Assembly (NCBI GenBank): GCA_963978905.1
Contig: OZ022257.1
Location: 27,047,274-27,111,273, forward strand
Reading direction: 5' to 3'
DNA length: 64,000 nt
Origin: Trichostrongylus colubriformis
Taxonomy: Eukaryota; Nematoda; Chromadorea; Rhabditida; Trichostrongylidae
Shown here piece by piece: positions 1 to 11,715 of the stretch. The stretch's first letter is position 1. Each line of letters opens with the position of its first letter. The notes beneath the pieces are model-generated. The model did no database searches. It saw only the letters and a list, made by a program, of their open reading frames with translations, and was not told the origin of the DNA. Both the position numbers and the translations under genes were made by a program.

Positions 1-52
1 ATTTGTGATAGAATGAATTCTCTATTGTAATTTCAAATGTGTTTTTGAGTCC

Positions 53-1324
53 CCGTAGCAGGGTCAAGCCTCCGTTGAGGAATCCTCAACAGGGGGGTCG
101 TATTTGGTCCGTCAGGAGGGGGGGGGGTCGTAATTGCTGAGGTAGGCAGTGATCAAGAGAATTTCTCACGCTGAGGGTCTAAAGTGTGAGAAGAGAAATG
201 ATAAAACTGACTAGCTGAGTTTGAACCCAAAACTAATTTAACATAATCATCATGGAAACCTCATGCATGGCGCGATCCACAACGAAGCCAACCAATGTCA
301 ATGACCCTTTCATTGGTTCGCTGCCACCGATTCCACCTACAGAGACACCTCCGAAATTTATTGATTGGCCGTGGAAGCGGAATCTATCCACGGGTATCAC
401 CGTGGATGAATACTCCAGAAACTATGGAAAGGAAAAAAAATTAGCTGATATGGACCTATTTCTTATCTTACTACGATCGCAAGCACGTAATCTGGTGTTA
501 GCGGCCACTATGCGGCGTACTGGAAAAATTTCAGTAACAATGAATCGGTTTTTGGGAAGATTCGTGGGAAAATCTCGCAAATTCGACGAGAAAAAGCTTT
601 CCTTAACTGGCTTTTTTGAAATTTTCTTGCTTCGTTTTGAAGATATGGCATAGCTCAGGTAGTCGTTCGAAAGCGACAACCTAGCAGACTCAGCTTCACC
701 AAAACGAACTCATATGGTTAAGTTTGAAGGAAGTTATGGCCATTTCCGTGAAACACTTCGAAATTTTCCTCAACTAATCCTCAACTGGAATTCCATATCG
801 AGAACTAAGCAACCATTAGGGAAAGCAAGCAGCCAATAGATAGGTCTGAGGGAGTTATTAGGAAAACAGTTTACAGATGTTTGAAATATGGGCTCTAGGT
901 AAAGTTTGAACTATTTCCAAGATGTCGGAATTTAGTATGGGGAGGATACCGCGCTCCATCGTGATCGCCGCGTCGCAGCCGTCGCCTGACATGAGATCCT
1001 TAACTTCAATAGATGTGTGGAGTATCCTGAATTATTGTTTGAAATTGTTCGATTATGAGGCAGAAGCGTGATGCGATCTGGAATCTAGGATTCATAGATT
1101 ATATATTGAGTGTACAGTATTGGGAATTCCACCTGTATTACATATTTTTCGGGTTTGTGTCCATTTAGTTGTATATTGGTGTGGAGCATTTAAAAAATCG
1201 ACAAATGCTTAATTGATGGTTTTTGTGCAGAGAGAGGGGGGTCGTATTGGGCCCCTTTTTTTTGGGGGGGGGGTCGTATTTTTTGAAAATTCTTCTTAAG
1301 TGGACGCTTGACCCTGCCCCGTAG
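53..1324. mobile_element. Non-autonomous element, repeat family A (inverted termini)
   Basis: The left end carries GCAGGGTCAAGC (58-69) and the right end its complement GCTTGACCCTGC (1306-1317), followed on both sides by G-rich tracts reading gggggtcgta. A second copy of the left half lies at 43595-44060, including the stretch around 'catcatggaaacctcatgc', and a short relic of the termini lies near 59400. No transposase is visible: the 133-codon ORF at 252-653 falls inside the repeat, has no recognised domain, and its counterpart in the second copy is disrupted. The superfamily is not clear. Confidence 0.55.
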
Positions 1325-1617
1325 TACATAAGCGCCCAGCTCTGACATAATTAGTATGTCTGTTAGTCTGTCGAACGTTCAACCCCAGTTTGCTTGCAGA
1401 GTGAAGTGAATGTGTCCTGTATTCGAAGATTATGTTAGGGGGAGTCCAGGTCGCGGGCGAAGTTTTCATTTACAACCCACGCTGATCAATGGCTTACCAC
1501 GAGATGGAGGCTAGTCAAGATGAGCGGTGTTTCATAAAGAATGATGTATGGTGAGCTTACCTGGCCCAGTCACAAGCACCGTCAGGGGCAATTATGGCCG
1601 ATTCAAGCGCTAATATA

Positions 1618-2366
1618 CAGGGGGTGCCAAAAAAAAAAAGTAATTTTGCCCACGGCTCACATCTGCCAATTTTACAAAACGTAGGGAAACGAAAGAGATA
1701 AAGGTATTGGGGCAAAACATTCCCGAAATGTTCCTCTAAAAGCAGGAACAAGCTGTGGCTCCTCACGTTCATGTTCATAAAAATATGGAGGTTTCATTCG
1801 GCGCAGTCGGGCTTCGGAGTACCTACATTTAAAAATTCGCTAAAAACAGTGGAGCCAAGCTCCGTGGTAGGTCTTTTGTGGAAAGCTTCCTGAGGGTTGG
1901 CCCTTCGGTTCTTGGAAGTCACAGAGCCCCTGCTGCTTGGACAAGGCTGCTATGATCCAAAGTATCATTTTCATGCCTCAAATCCGCCTCCGGAGGGGTT
2001 TCAGTGGTAGGGGAACGTTTTGGCTCTTGGAAATGAAGGGCGCTGGGAACCCGGGAAAAACGCAATGTTAAAGAACACCATCCGGTATGAATCCCCTTAG
2101 GTACCCAGATTGAACGGACGTCAGCAAGGTTGTGAAAGAGGGCGAAGAAATTTCGGATTTTGCCCAGTTGAGGTGATACATCTTGTTCAGTCTTTCCTTG
2201 CTCCCGTTTCTGCTCGTGCAGGAGGCTGCCACGGAGTATAGTGATAGAGTTAGGTCTGCTCTTGATTCTGGGGATGAGACTACCTCAATAGAATTTACTG
2301 TAGTTTGGCTAAATGGGGTCCAAAGTGGAGGAGACAAAATTACTTTTTTTTTTTTGGCACCCCCTG
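1618..2366. mobile_element. Mariner-like MITE with TA target duplication
   Basis: The termini are inverted repeats: CAGGGGGTGCCAAAAA at the left and TTTTTGGCACCCCCTG at the right. Each is flanked by TA, the Tc1/mariner target site. The internal ~700 bp has no transposase motif; the ORFs on both strands, including 122 codons on the minus strand, look accidental. A lone end of a similar type (gggacaccctgtata) occurs near 18928-18942. Confidence 0.7.
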
Positions 2367-3957
2367 TATATGTATGTGCGACAGATGGGGGAGAACGAAA
2401 TGAAACGGTCAAAAACTCAAGGCCTTTTCCCATCATCCCTCTTCACCGGAGACGTGCTTCTGCGCTCTCTGCATCGCTGAAGATGGTGATGCAGACAGCG
2501 AGGCCAGCTCAGCCACCGTTGCCGGAATTGCCATACTCTCTACTGCAATTCCTTTGCCCGCACCTATGGCACCGAAACGGAACCAGATAAGCCCGCCATA
2601 AAGGCCCTTGGATGCGCATCCAAAAGCAACCTTTGGAACATTGATCTTCCATAATTCGCCATTTCTTATATGAGGAATATGTCCTGCCAGTTCTAATCCC
2701 CTTGTTACCAATAATGGTATCCTCCGAAGTGGCGGCTCTCACGCTACGCCTATTGTGGGCTCAGCTAATAAGTCCAAAGTCTCGGACAGACATCACAAGC
2801 ACAACATTTCATTCACGACGGACACACATATCTGCTACGAGCTCAGCTAACAACCCTCTTATAAGTAGCCTTCATTGCCGGAAAATAGACTTATGTTGGA
2901 GAGTCTCAAGACACTGATGCTGGGGCTTATTCCAAAATTTTGATTATGAGCAAGTGGTCCAACTCTATCGAAGCTAGGACGCTGACACTATATGTGAACC
3001 AGTGACAGCCATACGTTCATTTTCCGGAGTTTCGTTAACGAACAAAGACAGGTGCAAGGATTAAATCTTTAAAGTAAAGGACAGTGGTACTAATGATAAA
3101 TTCAGATGATTAAATGGCTTGCGTTAAAAATGCTTTATGCTTTACGAATAGCAACAGTCACTGAATTCTGACAGGCAGCTGATGTCGATATATGTATCAA
3201 TGTGTTGATATTACATATTGAGAGGACTTTTGAGGAGATGTAGAGATTGTCTTTCAAGTAAATGGAACGCACCGGCTCGTACGATCGATGACTGAGTAGC
3301 CGCATGACTTGTAAGTGACTAGCTGAAATTCCTCAGCGTTGAAGTATTCAAAGATTACAGCTGCGGTGGCGGTTCCGACGAGCAATGGTCAGTGTGGCAG
3401 CACAGGCTTACGGCGGACCCAGATTTTGTTGCGCTAATCCAAGCAAATTGAGACCAGACAACCGTTTGCAGGTGAGGCCGGATAAACCGCGCCAACGAAC
3501 TTTGTGTTTGATATTTCAACCACTTTGCACCACTTTGGCACTTATTGCGATGACAACAGGTTTTGTCCGTCTTTTCGTCAAGACCAACTCGTGCAGAAGG
3601 ATGGGTAAGGTGTGGAATACGATTCCTGAAATGTTCTGCGTTTACCGCTTTTATAAAGTTTGCAGAGCGTTGGGACGTATTGCGTAGTGCATTGCTTTGA
3701 ATTGCATCGCATACAGTCCACACACCGGGTACGCTTCTATCTAAAAACATCGGGGTGTTTCCAATGACTGAATAGTGCGCGGATAGTTGCAGGTCTCAAA
3801 TATTCAACATTGGCCTAATTTCTAGCCCATGCTGGGCGAACGAATTCATCAATCTGCCGAGAATTCATTTTCTATAAAATTACAAGTTTTGCGGCATTTA
3901 AAACTTGGAAGAGATTGTTCTATAAAGACTGATTTTAAATTGTTGACTATGTTAGAA
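2367..3957. other. Stretch with no recognised gene or repeat
   Basis: ORFs here are at most about 130 codons, overlap on opposite strands and show no family signature or convincing splice-site pair. I see no tandem repeat or clear terminal inverted repeat. Confidence 0.4.
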
Positions 3958-3968
3958 TGGGGCCGACG

Positions 3969-4872
3969 GGTGTGTACACATTGGTACGAATGACCTCCTT
4001 CGCACCCCATGTGCGAACGCTTAATTACTAGCTCGCACCTTATGTGCGAGAAAGTAATTAACAAGCAGAGGTCAGCTATAGATCGCTCAACTTTATTAAC
4101 TGAGTGTACCGCCACAGAAAAAACAGCATGGGTGAAATTCTGGTTAAAGGATTTTTTGAAAGAAAAGAGTTCGATTCAATGGTGCTATGGTCCAGTCAGA
4201 TACTGGTTAATGGGAATGATTGCAACATTTTTAAAAGTTGTAGTATTGCAAAGGAAAAGATAAATGTTGGTATAAAGAATAAATATGAGTGAAATGAATG
4301 AATGGAATTAAACTTACTTGGCTGAATTATTAAGGCGCAAATGTTAACCAACCTTACCATATAAAGGCATATTACTATTGATCTTGATGAAATGTTATAG
4401 AATGCCCGTAAGGGAGTCATACAGGAAAATAGTTGTAACTTCACTCTTTTAATATGATGGCCACAAGCTTAATTTGGCAGTTCGATGGGTGGTCAGATGC
4501 AGGTATTCAAACGGTGTTTGTGCAATACACGTACAAGTGTTTGTTTCCGACAAACTTTGTTGAGCTGTAATATTTTCCAATACTTACAAATACTTTACTA
4601 ATATGCTTATATGTTTTAGCAAGTGTGAATTCCGTTACGTTTCCTGCAACCTATTGTACGTTTCATGAATTTAATAAGTTTTGTAGTTCGTACTGCGATA
4701 AAACTTCTTTAATTTCTTTCTTTATAGACATTACACTCAGTTATAAAGTTGAGTGGTCTACAGCTGACCTCTGCCAGTTAATTCCTTTCTCGCACATGAG
4801 ATGCGAGGAGGTAATTAAGCGTTCGCACATGGGATGCGAAGGAGGTTTTTCGTACCAATGTGTATACACCCG
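3969..4872. mobile_element. Foldback element with ~142-bp inverted arms
   Basis: Arm 3969-4109 and arm 4731-4872 are imperfect inverted copies. The outer ends read gggtgtgtacac and gtgtatacaccc; the inner part of each arm reads about 'cagaggtcagctatagatcgctcaac'-like sequence. Each arm contains two short hairpins, for example TTCGCAC..GTGCGAA and CTCGCAC..GTGCGAG. The 620-bp interior has no coding potential. Broken copies occur at 25333-25386 plus 25895-25990, 29940-30095 and 37885-37959, each interrupted by another element. Confidence 0.65.
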
Positions 4873-4957
4873 GGGCCGAAAGACGTCTAGCGAAGAGGTA
4901 GGTCCAACCGACAAAAGCTAACCCGGCATTGTCACTCCAGGAAGATCAATATATCTA

Positions 4958-6460
4958 TCCTACTATATATAATTCGCTTAGTATGTCTGTGTGTGTGTGT
5001 TTGTCCGTCTGTCACGAAATTCATATCTCGCGTCGCAGCAAAGCTGGGACGCTGAATTTTACAAGTGATATAGGGGTGCCAAGGGAACCTCAGCGGTGGT
5101 GGACCGAAAGTGATAGCAATTGATAAGGGCTGATAAGGAGCCTCGGAAGGCAAATGTCACCAAATCCATTTCGCCTTTCGGGTTGATCCTAAAGCGCTGA
5201 CACCCATAAGTGTTTTGCGGGATGGGACGGGAACATTAATGGTGGATGACCAGCATTGATAACGGTTGATAAGATTCGATAAGGAGCGTAAAAAGGCTAG
5301 AGTCGTCACATTGGTTTCGCCTTTCGCGTTGATCTAGGAGCGCTGACACTCATGGGTGTTGAGCAGGGTGGGACGGGGACAATGATAGTGGGTGATCCAA
5401 ACTGATAGTGGTTGATAAGATTCGATAAGGGGCGTAAAAAGGCTAGAGTCGTCAAATTCTTTCGCCTTTCGCGTTGATCCAGGAGCGCTGACACTCATGG
5501 GTGTTGAGCAGGGTGGGACGGGGACATTAATAGTGGGTGATCCAAACTGATAGTGGTTGATAAGCTTCGATTAGGAGCGTGAGAAAGGGAAATGTCACCG
5601 AGGCCGGCTTGCTTCTACGGCTAACAGTGGGATGTTCATATTCGCAGGTATTGTAGGGTACGGGTACCTCAATGGTGCTGTTGGGTACAGGAGCCTCAGT
5701 GAAACTGATAACGGCTTACAGTGACTGATAAGAACCGTTAGGAATTGGATGGGATGAAATCCTTGCTAACATTGTACGACCGCTTTAGCAAAAGCGTCTG
5801 ATGCGCAGTGGCATCGGGTGAACATATTTTGTTTATGTTCTGATATCACCGACCGATGTATCGACCGCTGAGTGCCTGGCATTCCAAAAAATGGTGCGTT
5901 TCTCTTGATAATGCGATCTCTATTGGTAATCATGATACAACCTATTTTGTGATAGCAAAGCAAGCGGTTCACTTGGAATCACTTTCTAATGCGGTACTTG
6001 CAGCAACACTCGGTATCGACCGCCAGACTATGTAAAATTTCAAGTAGTGAAGCATGTTTACGAAAACGATAAACATCGATAAGTGGGATATGGCCTACCA
6101 TCAATGTGTACGAATTAGATTCTCAGCAAGTGATCTATTTGTTAGCAATCGATGCAATCGAATGCAAAACTATCGATTTCCAAACTACCCAAACTCCCAA
6201 TGATGACCAGTTGGCTGGCGCACACTACTGCGCGCGATTCATGTGGATTACGTGCAAAATGGGTTCCATGCAAAGCGATTGAAGTATACCGATACCGAAA
6301 TGCTTTTTTATCACGCCACCTTCTCTGCTTTTTTGCAATTCAATAGCTCAGCTGAAAGCAGAGGGAAGGAAATCTCCGCTCCGCTGTGGTCGGGCCGAAC
6401 ACACCCATTTTGCACAACATCGCCATGAATCGCGCGCAGTAATCTGAGCCAGCCAACTGG
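4958..6460 (+). mobile_element. Non-autonomous Helitron, copy 1
   Basis: Begins TCCTACTATATATAATTCGC immediately after an A and ends CTGG immediately before a T, the A|T insertion pattern of Helitrons, with no target duplication. A hairpin (GCGCAG TAAT CTGAGC, one mismatch) lies 7 nt before the terminal CTGG. Layout: GT-rich 5' leader, a tandem array of 146-bp units (from 5182), a conserved 3' body, then a 254-bp inverted terminal segment (6207-6460). There is no Rep/helicase ORF, so movement would depend on a source element elsewhere. Copies 27810-29322 and 52522-53893 are collinear. Confidence 0.85.
5182..5619 (+). repeat. 146-bp tandem array inside Helitron copy 1
   Basis: The landmark gttgatc recurs at 5182, 5328 and 5473, spacings of 146 and 145. 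Each unit contains 'agcgctgacactcat', 'gggtgatccaa'-like and 'ggttgataag' blocks. The final unit is shorter and merges into the unique 3' body. Confidence 0.75.
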
Positions 6461-6888
6461 TTGTATATAAGAAGCGTTATGCAGATAATGCTCAAAAACA
6501 TGATACGCTTTTTACTTTGACCTCAGAGCGCTGACACTCACAAGCGTTTTTCAGAGCGGGGGCGGAGTTATTAGTGGATGAACCGGGTTCCAGGTCCGAA
6601 TTTCGCTCCTTTCATATTGGCAGTAGAGCATTTAGACACCGTAATAATAGGGCCTTGTAGGGGAGCGTTGAAGTGGGTGGTTCGAACTAGCAACAAGTGT
6701 TGCGATTAATCGTATGTGTGGGAAGTCGTATGTCACCCAATCAGTCACTCTTTTCAAAGACCTGAGCGCTGTCTGTGATTCCAATGCTGAACACTGATCA
6801 CGGATGATAGCAAGGTAAAAGAATAAGGGATAAAGTTTTTGCCTCTCATAAGCATTCTGTGGGATGAGCCGCGCATTCTAGTTTCGTT
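6461..6888. other. Helitron-like decayed sequence
   Basis: The phrases 'cctcagagcgctgacactcacaagcgtt' (about 6521-6548) and 'ggatgaaccgg' resemble diverged 146-bp units. A degraded Helitron therefore probably adjoins copy 1. No gene is seen. Confidence 0.35.
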
Positions 6889-7090
6889 CAGTGTCGTGAT
6901 GGCAGGTGAATGCGATACGGCCTATACAATGGCTTGGGGGCGTTAGTCGTTTTACATGACTGTGGTTTTGTCCTGTGAGATGAGCCTGGTGCCAATAAAC
7001 CTGTCCCGGAGGAATGGAAGCTGGGTTAAACTAGGTGGGCGTTGATGATGCCCAAGGGTCTGCAAGTCATGATAATTGAAGATAAAAGCT
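6889..7090. repeat. Dispersed repeat, copy 1 (SINE-sized)
   Basis: Shares the ordered blocks 'ggcctatacaatg', 'gagcctggtgccaat' and a g-rich stretch with 48356-48560. The second copy also shares 'cccactatccg' with the 5' region of the RTE element near 42990. No internal polymerase III promoter could be placed with confidence. Confidence 0.45.
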
Positions 7091-8000
7091 GTGTGCACTA
7101 TGTTAATCAGAGTACAACTGAGAAAGCAGTGGGGAGCACTTTCACGGTGGCACTAACTGGATTCCAGGGCTGGGAGCAACGCTTTGGAAACTGCATATTC
7201 CCTTCGAAGAGAAAGATGTAGATGAAGAAGGAGATTAGGCGCGTGAGCGTCTCAGGCTGAAGGTTTAAACAAGAACTTCTTCCACTGCTAATTTGCTAGT
7301 CAACAGCAAAGAGTACGTTGTCAGTAGATTAGTAAGTCGAGTTATCAGCGATTTGTCTAGTTGTAAGGTGAGCAGCAATTACTTGAATTTTCAGTGATCC
7401 AGCCCGTTCCACTCTTTTTCCTCTTCATTGCGACCATTGGTTTCGTGATGGTAATCTTACGCATGCGCCCTCCTGGGTTACGATGATGAAAAAGAGATTT
7501 AGGTCAAATGTAAGTGCACCTATGGGTCAGCCGGGTTTCTCTGCTCAGTGCATGGTCGTATCTTCTTGATTCTCTCTACCCATTTCAGAAGGCAATGCAG
7601 GTCGCGAGGACTTGGTTGCTAGCGATAGCCCAAAGTCATGACGCGCTGACAGCAGCTTGCATAGTCCTGGCCCACACTCCCTTCGAAATAGCTTGATACA
7701 TGGGTTGTAAATGAAAACCGGACCCACCTTTATCGCTATTCACATGAATGTGTTCGGCATTCTCTTGTTCATTTCCCTTAACTTCGTCGCTTTTTCATAA
7801 TTTTGATTGATTGCGCTTCTGTACTTCGAAGTTTTATTCATGACATTCAAAAGTAAAATGACTGAGCTTGAAAGCACATGCTGCTTCTTCAAGGGAGTGG
7901 ATTTATTTACACCGTCACTAGTGAGAAAATTTTTAGGTCGTGTCATCACTGCTATCCGACCTGCAAAAGATAAAACACCGTGACGGCAGTGATGGTATCA
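7091..8000. other. Stretch with no recognised gene
   Basis: Short opposing ORFs only. No repeat shared with the rest of the window was noticed. Confidence 0.35.
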
Positions 8001-8291
8001 CTTGGGTGGGGGAAATACGCCAAATAATCGCGTAGCCGCCCGCGGCGAGCGGTGTGGCGGGTGCGAGTGCCACTGGCAGTGTTGGCAGCCTTCAAGCGAG
8101 ACAGTGTGGCAAAGGTGGAGGAGGCAGGGTGGCGTGGCTGGAGGAGGCAGTGTGGTATGGCTGGAGTGCAGAAGTGACGCAGCCACGCTCTGCCGGGCTC
8201 CCAGGAGCAAAACCGATTTGCAAGTCGTACTGGTGGCGCCGCGAGCGCGACGCCGCTGACGCGATTTTTATTGGCGTCTACCCCCCACCCG
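8001..8291. mobile_element. GC-rich 291-bp element, copy 1
   Basis: Homologous to 57632-57921 (290 bp). The ends are inverted: gggtgggggaaatacgcca against tggcgtctaccccccaccc. The interior includes a minisatellite of about 23 bp built on 'ggaggcag(g/t)gtggc'. A 5-bp direct repeat, TATCA, flanks the unit at 7996-8000 and 8292-8296. Composition is far richer in G+C than the surroundings. No coding function is proposed, although ORFs run through it. Confidence 0.55.
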
Positions 8292-8603
8292 TATCAGTCC
8301 AACAGGTCTTTCGATGAATGGGGAAAGTGCTTTTCCAAAAGAGTCGTAATTTACCCACAGAATCTTATCCCGTCTCAACTTTATCTTTTGAATCGAATAT
8401 TTTTATCTCTCTAGGTACCCTACCTGCGCCGTAAACGCTAGCAGTTTTAGTAGAAATAATCCTTGCTTCCCTCTAAGAAATGGAAAGCCTTCGATTCTAA
8501 CCAATCCTCAGCGAATTTTGATATTTTTTATAACTGCTGTTTATCGCCGCAGCTCGCGATGCGAAAGTTACTACAAGGATGCTGAGTTAAGGGCAAAAGC
8601 TTC

Positions 8604-8668
8604 GGTGTCGGACGGGACTCGAACCCGCACTTCATCCTTATGTGCTAACCCATTACACTACCGACACC
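8604..8668 (-). pseudogene. tRNA-like unit 1 (anticodon arm deleted)
   Basis: On the minus strand the 65-nt unit has a 7-bp acceptor (GGTGTCG with CGACACC), an A-box-like tagtgtaatgg and a B-box GGTTCGAGTCC. The central arm is shortened to about 'cataaggatgaag', so a normal anticodon arm cannot form. Confidence 0.6.
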
Positions 8669-8890
8669 CCTTTCACCTTAACTCAGCTTTTGAATGGTAT
8701 ATTTACCACAGCTTATCAGCACTCACACGTGTAACGTGTTGAGCCGGTTGGCCAATATCGGCATGGAACCGTGAAGCTGAAAGCTTCAGTATTGATTTTG
8801 TTATTCTTGATTTTTGATAACTGCTGTTTATCGCCGCAGCTCGCGATGCGAAAGTTACTACAAGGATGCTGAGTTATGGGCAAAGGCCTC

Positions 8891-8957
8891 GGTGTCGGAC
8901 GGGACTCGAACCCGCACTTCATCCTTTCCGGCGATATGTGCTAAAAATGAAAAATCA
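8891..8957 (-). pseudogene. tRNA-like unit 2 (partial, keeps anticodon-arm bases)
   Basis: The 3' half (acceptor strand, B-box) matches units 1 and 3. It carries nine extra bases (tcgccggaa on the minus strand) where the other two units have a deletion, suggesting this copy is closer to the source tRNA. The 5' acceptor half is missing. Confidence 0.5.
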
Positions 8958-9096
8958 AAAATATCAAAATCAATACTAAAGCTTTCAGCTTCACGGTTCA
9001 ATGCCGATATTGGCCAACCGGCTCAACACGTTATACGTGTGAGTGCTGATAAGCTATGATAAATATACCATTCAAAAGCTGAGTTAAGTTAAAAGG

Positions 9097-9161
9097 GGTG
9101 TCGGTGGTGTAATGGATTAGCACATAAGGATGAAGTGCGGGTTCGAGTCCCGTCCGACACC
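9097..9161 (+). pseudogene. tRNA-like unit 3 (anticodon arm deleted)
   Basis: 65 nt with acceptor GGTGTCG/CGACACC, A-box TGGTGTAATGG and B-box GGTTCGAGTCC. It is the inverted partner of unit 1 with the same internal deletion. The internal promoter boxes are intact, so polymerase III transcription is conceivable, but it is not a functional tRNA. Confidence 0.6.
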
Positions 9162-9321
9162 GAAGCTTTTACCCATAACTCAGCATCCTTCTAGTAACCT
9201 CAGCGAACTGTTATACCATGGAACAAGTTCCACCAATTATAATATGGATGACACGCAAATTGAGACAAACCGCTGTCGTGCAAGTATTCTTCATCATGAC
9301 TCGTATCATGATACGAAAGCC

Positions 9322-9357
9322 AAGGAGGCAACGAAAGCCAAGGAGGCAGAGGTTATC
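9322..9357 (+). repeat. Two-copy 18-bp tandem repeat
   Basis: The unit acgaaagccaaggaggca occurs twice in direct succession. Confidence 0.8.
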
Positions 9358-9696
9358 AAGAGTCAAGTGTGTAATCCATTCATAGTACTCCTTCGGCAAA
9401 CAAGAATGGCCCCAAACTTCTCTTGATGAGATTTCCGACTCCCGCGACAAACAGTCAAGTGATATCGAAGTTATATCCGTTAGTCTTGTCTATTGTGATG
9501 TTCATTATACCACGCCTCTCCCGAGCGCTCCTTAACACGGATAAGCAGGGCTCTTTCTGTCCAGAGCGCCGCGTTACTACAAGTTTTGCAATGAAGATCA
9601 CAAATCACACTACCTTTTCATAATCTCTCTGTTTCTCGTACAGTCATGTAACGCAATTTGGCGTCACACACTTATATACTATACACACTTATACTT

Positions 9697-11715
9697 ATCT
9701 TCCATTCCTTGGCAAATATCAGCGCTTTCTCTGAGCTTCGATTGTCGACGGAGTTCGGAACTCTAGATTCCCTCGTGCACCTGCTTGTATTAGGATACTC
9801 CGAGGCCTTGTCATTTCGATGGCGCGCTGGATGAAGCCGACCTCATGCTCCTCCTGCTTACGTAGAGCCCAAGTCTCTGAGCCATATGTCAGGGCGGGAA
9901 GTACAGCGGAATCGAAGAGGCGGGCCCGGAGCCGGATGTTCTTTGTTTTCTTCACAACTCCCTCGATGCTCTTGAAGGCTCTCCAAGCCGCTCTTTTGCT
10001 CCTGCTCGCTCTTGTGCTGAGTCGTTCATCATAATGACTTTCCGACCTAGGTACACATAGCTGAAGCATTCGGAGTTCGTTCAACTGAGCGTGAATGGCA
10101 CATCAAGAACAAGTCCGTTCCTCATAAACATCGTTTTCGTCATGTTCAGCTGCATACCGATTTTACCACACCCGCAGTCGAAATCGGCTAGCATTTGCTG
10201 TATTGTCGGTGTTATAAGGACGATTCGTCATTGAAAAGGAGGTGGTGTAGATGCCGGCCATCGAACTTCACTCCCATGCCTTCCCATTCCAACTGACGTT
10301 TTCGAGAGAGGCACTGAAAAGTTTAGGCGAGATTGTGTCGCCTTGTCGAGGAAAATTTCTAGGAAGTTGAACATGGCTATCAAAAAGGTCCGAGTAGAAG
10401 TCGTAGATGACCCTCCCTATTGTCCTTTGGGAAGCAGTAGCTGTATCGTCCGAAGGCCGAAGACCGGTCATTTCAGTCCTATAACTGGCGAAACTCCGAC
10501 GGACATTGCGGATGCTCCTCCCAGCCTCTGCTCTTTCTGCCAGCACTGCTGCTCTTCTCTCCTTGAAATCTTCTTTTATCGCCTCTCTGCATTGCTACGC
10601 AAGGACGTCGGCTGAAACCGCTTGCGGCTCGTGGGGCTCCACGTTGGCGTATCAGCTCGAGAGTTTCCGGAGAGAGGTGCCTCTTGGTGTCTTTCGAATT
10701 CTCTGCTCACCTGGCACTATCGTGAAGATGCTCAACAGCCGGTTGCACTAGTCGCCGATATTCTCGCTAATGAAATCCTCCCACACACCTGTGACAGAAA
10801 CGAAGTGTTCCAAGTTGATAAATGTGTTGAGTCTTCGCTCCTCCGCATATCGAAAAGAGGCCGAAAAGAGGTATTCTGCGCAGAAGAGTCGATGGTCTGT
10901 CCCCTTATAGAACTTCGGAGCAACAGCGACGTCGGACAGGCGAAACCTTCGGTTAAAAATGACGTAATCGTACGTAATCCCTACGTAATCTCATTATGAA
11001 ATTGTCCACCGGGTGAGTCCCTTGTCTCGTAGATGAGAGGGCTTCTGTAATTGTGTTACTATGGATGGAGTTGATCGATATCGTTAACTCAGATAGCCTT
11101 CCACCATGCTCATTCCATTCCGTTCCGTGAGTCCCGATGTGAAGTTCATTATCTGTTCTTCTGAAGTCGATCTCGACGTTGAAGTCGCCGACGATGTCCT
11201 TGAAGACACAGTCTTCCTTGTGAGCCTTCTCAAATTCCTCATTAAATGCTTCGAGCTTGTCCTCGTCGTATCTTGATGTTGGTGCGTAGGCGACGAAGAT
11301 GGTCAAAGCCGGGATTGAACCGCATCTTTTCAATCGCAAACGTCTGATTCGGGTTGTCAGCTTTTCGTACGAATCGATGTTCATGGCTAAGTGCGTGTTG
11401 ACGAGAACGCCCACACCGCCAACGCCTCTCCTGTCGCATGTTCCAAGGAAGAGTTCTCCACCTGTCTCAAACACGCAGTGGGTGCTTGCCCGTGTCTGTC
11501 AATTTGATGACGTCGTACTTGATCTCCTTGGCTTGCATCATCAGCTGTTCGATACTCGCTTTCGATGCAAAGATTCGTGAATCGCCATCTCATTCCTTCT
11601 CGACTTAGGCAGCTTTTTAAAGCCCTGAGTTTTAAGCAGCTCTCTCGAGCGGTTCTACTCAACGCCTTCGTATTGGGGTCTCCTTCAGGCTCAGGCGAAT
11701 GAGGCCTACCTTGAA
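9697..11715 (-). mobile_element. RTE-clade LINE fragment with internal deletion
   Basis: On the minus strand the endonuclease part comes first (about 11640-10953). It keeps 'APTSRYDEDKLEAF', a GDFN-type motif and an 'HIGTHGTEWNEHG' block. The linker region follows, and about 10546-10268 joins it directly to reverse-transcriptase motif B (RQGDTISPKLF). The C-terminal 'PALTYGSETW' and 'IQRAIE' blocks lie near 9800-9950. Compared with the RTE at 38924-43075, about 620 bp (core palm domain) is missing at the junction near 10346. The last ~90 residues and the 3' tail are absent to the left, and FADD is degraded to about FNDE. Multiple frameshifts make it non-functional. Confidence 0.85.

Larger units (their letters stand above)
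8568..9192. repeat. Large inverted repeat carrying tRNA-like units
   Basis: About 240 bp at 8568-8818 recurs inverted at 8950-9192, including the tRNA-like unit and a flank with 'gccggttggccaatatcgg'. The ~130-bp spacer holds a partial third copy in the first orientation. This could be a tRNA-derived SINE that inserted, duplicated and inverted, or a foldback element. Confidence 0.65.

Noticed and set aside
8518..9059. Protein-coding ORFs with 'YRRSSRCESYYKDAELRAKA'
   Set aside because: Translations of the duplicated tRNA-like repeat; the identical peptide in two places reflects DNA duplication.
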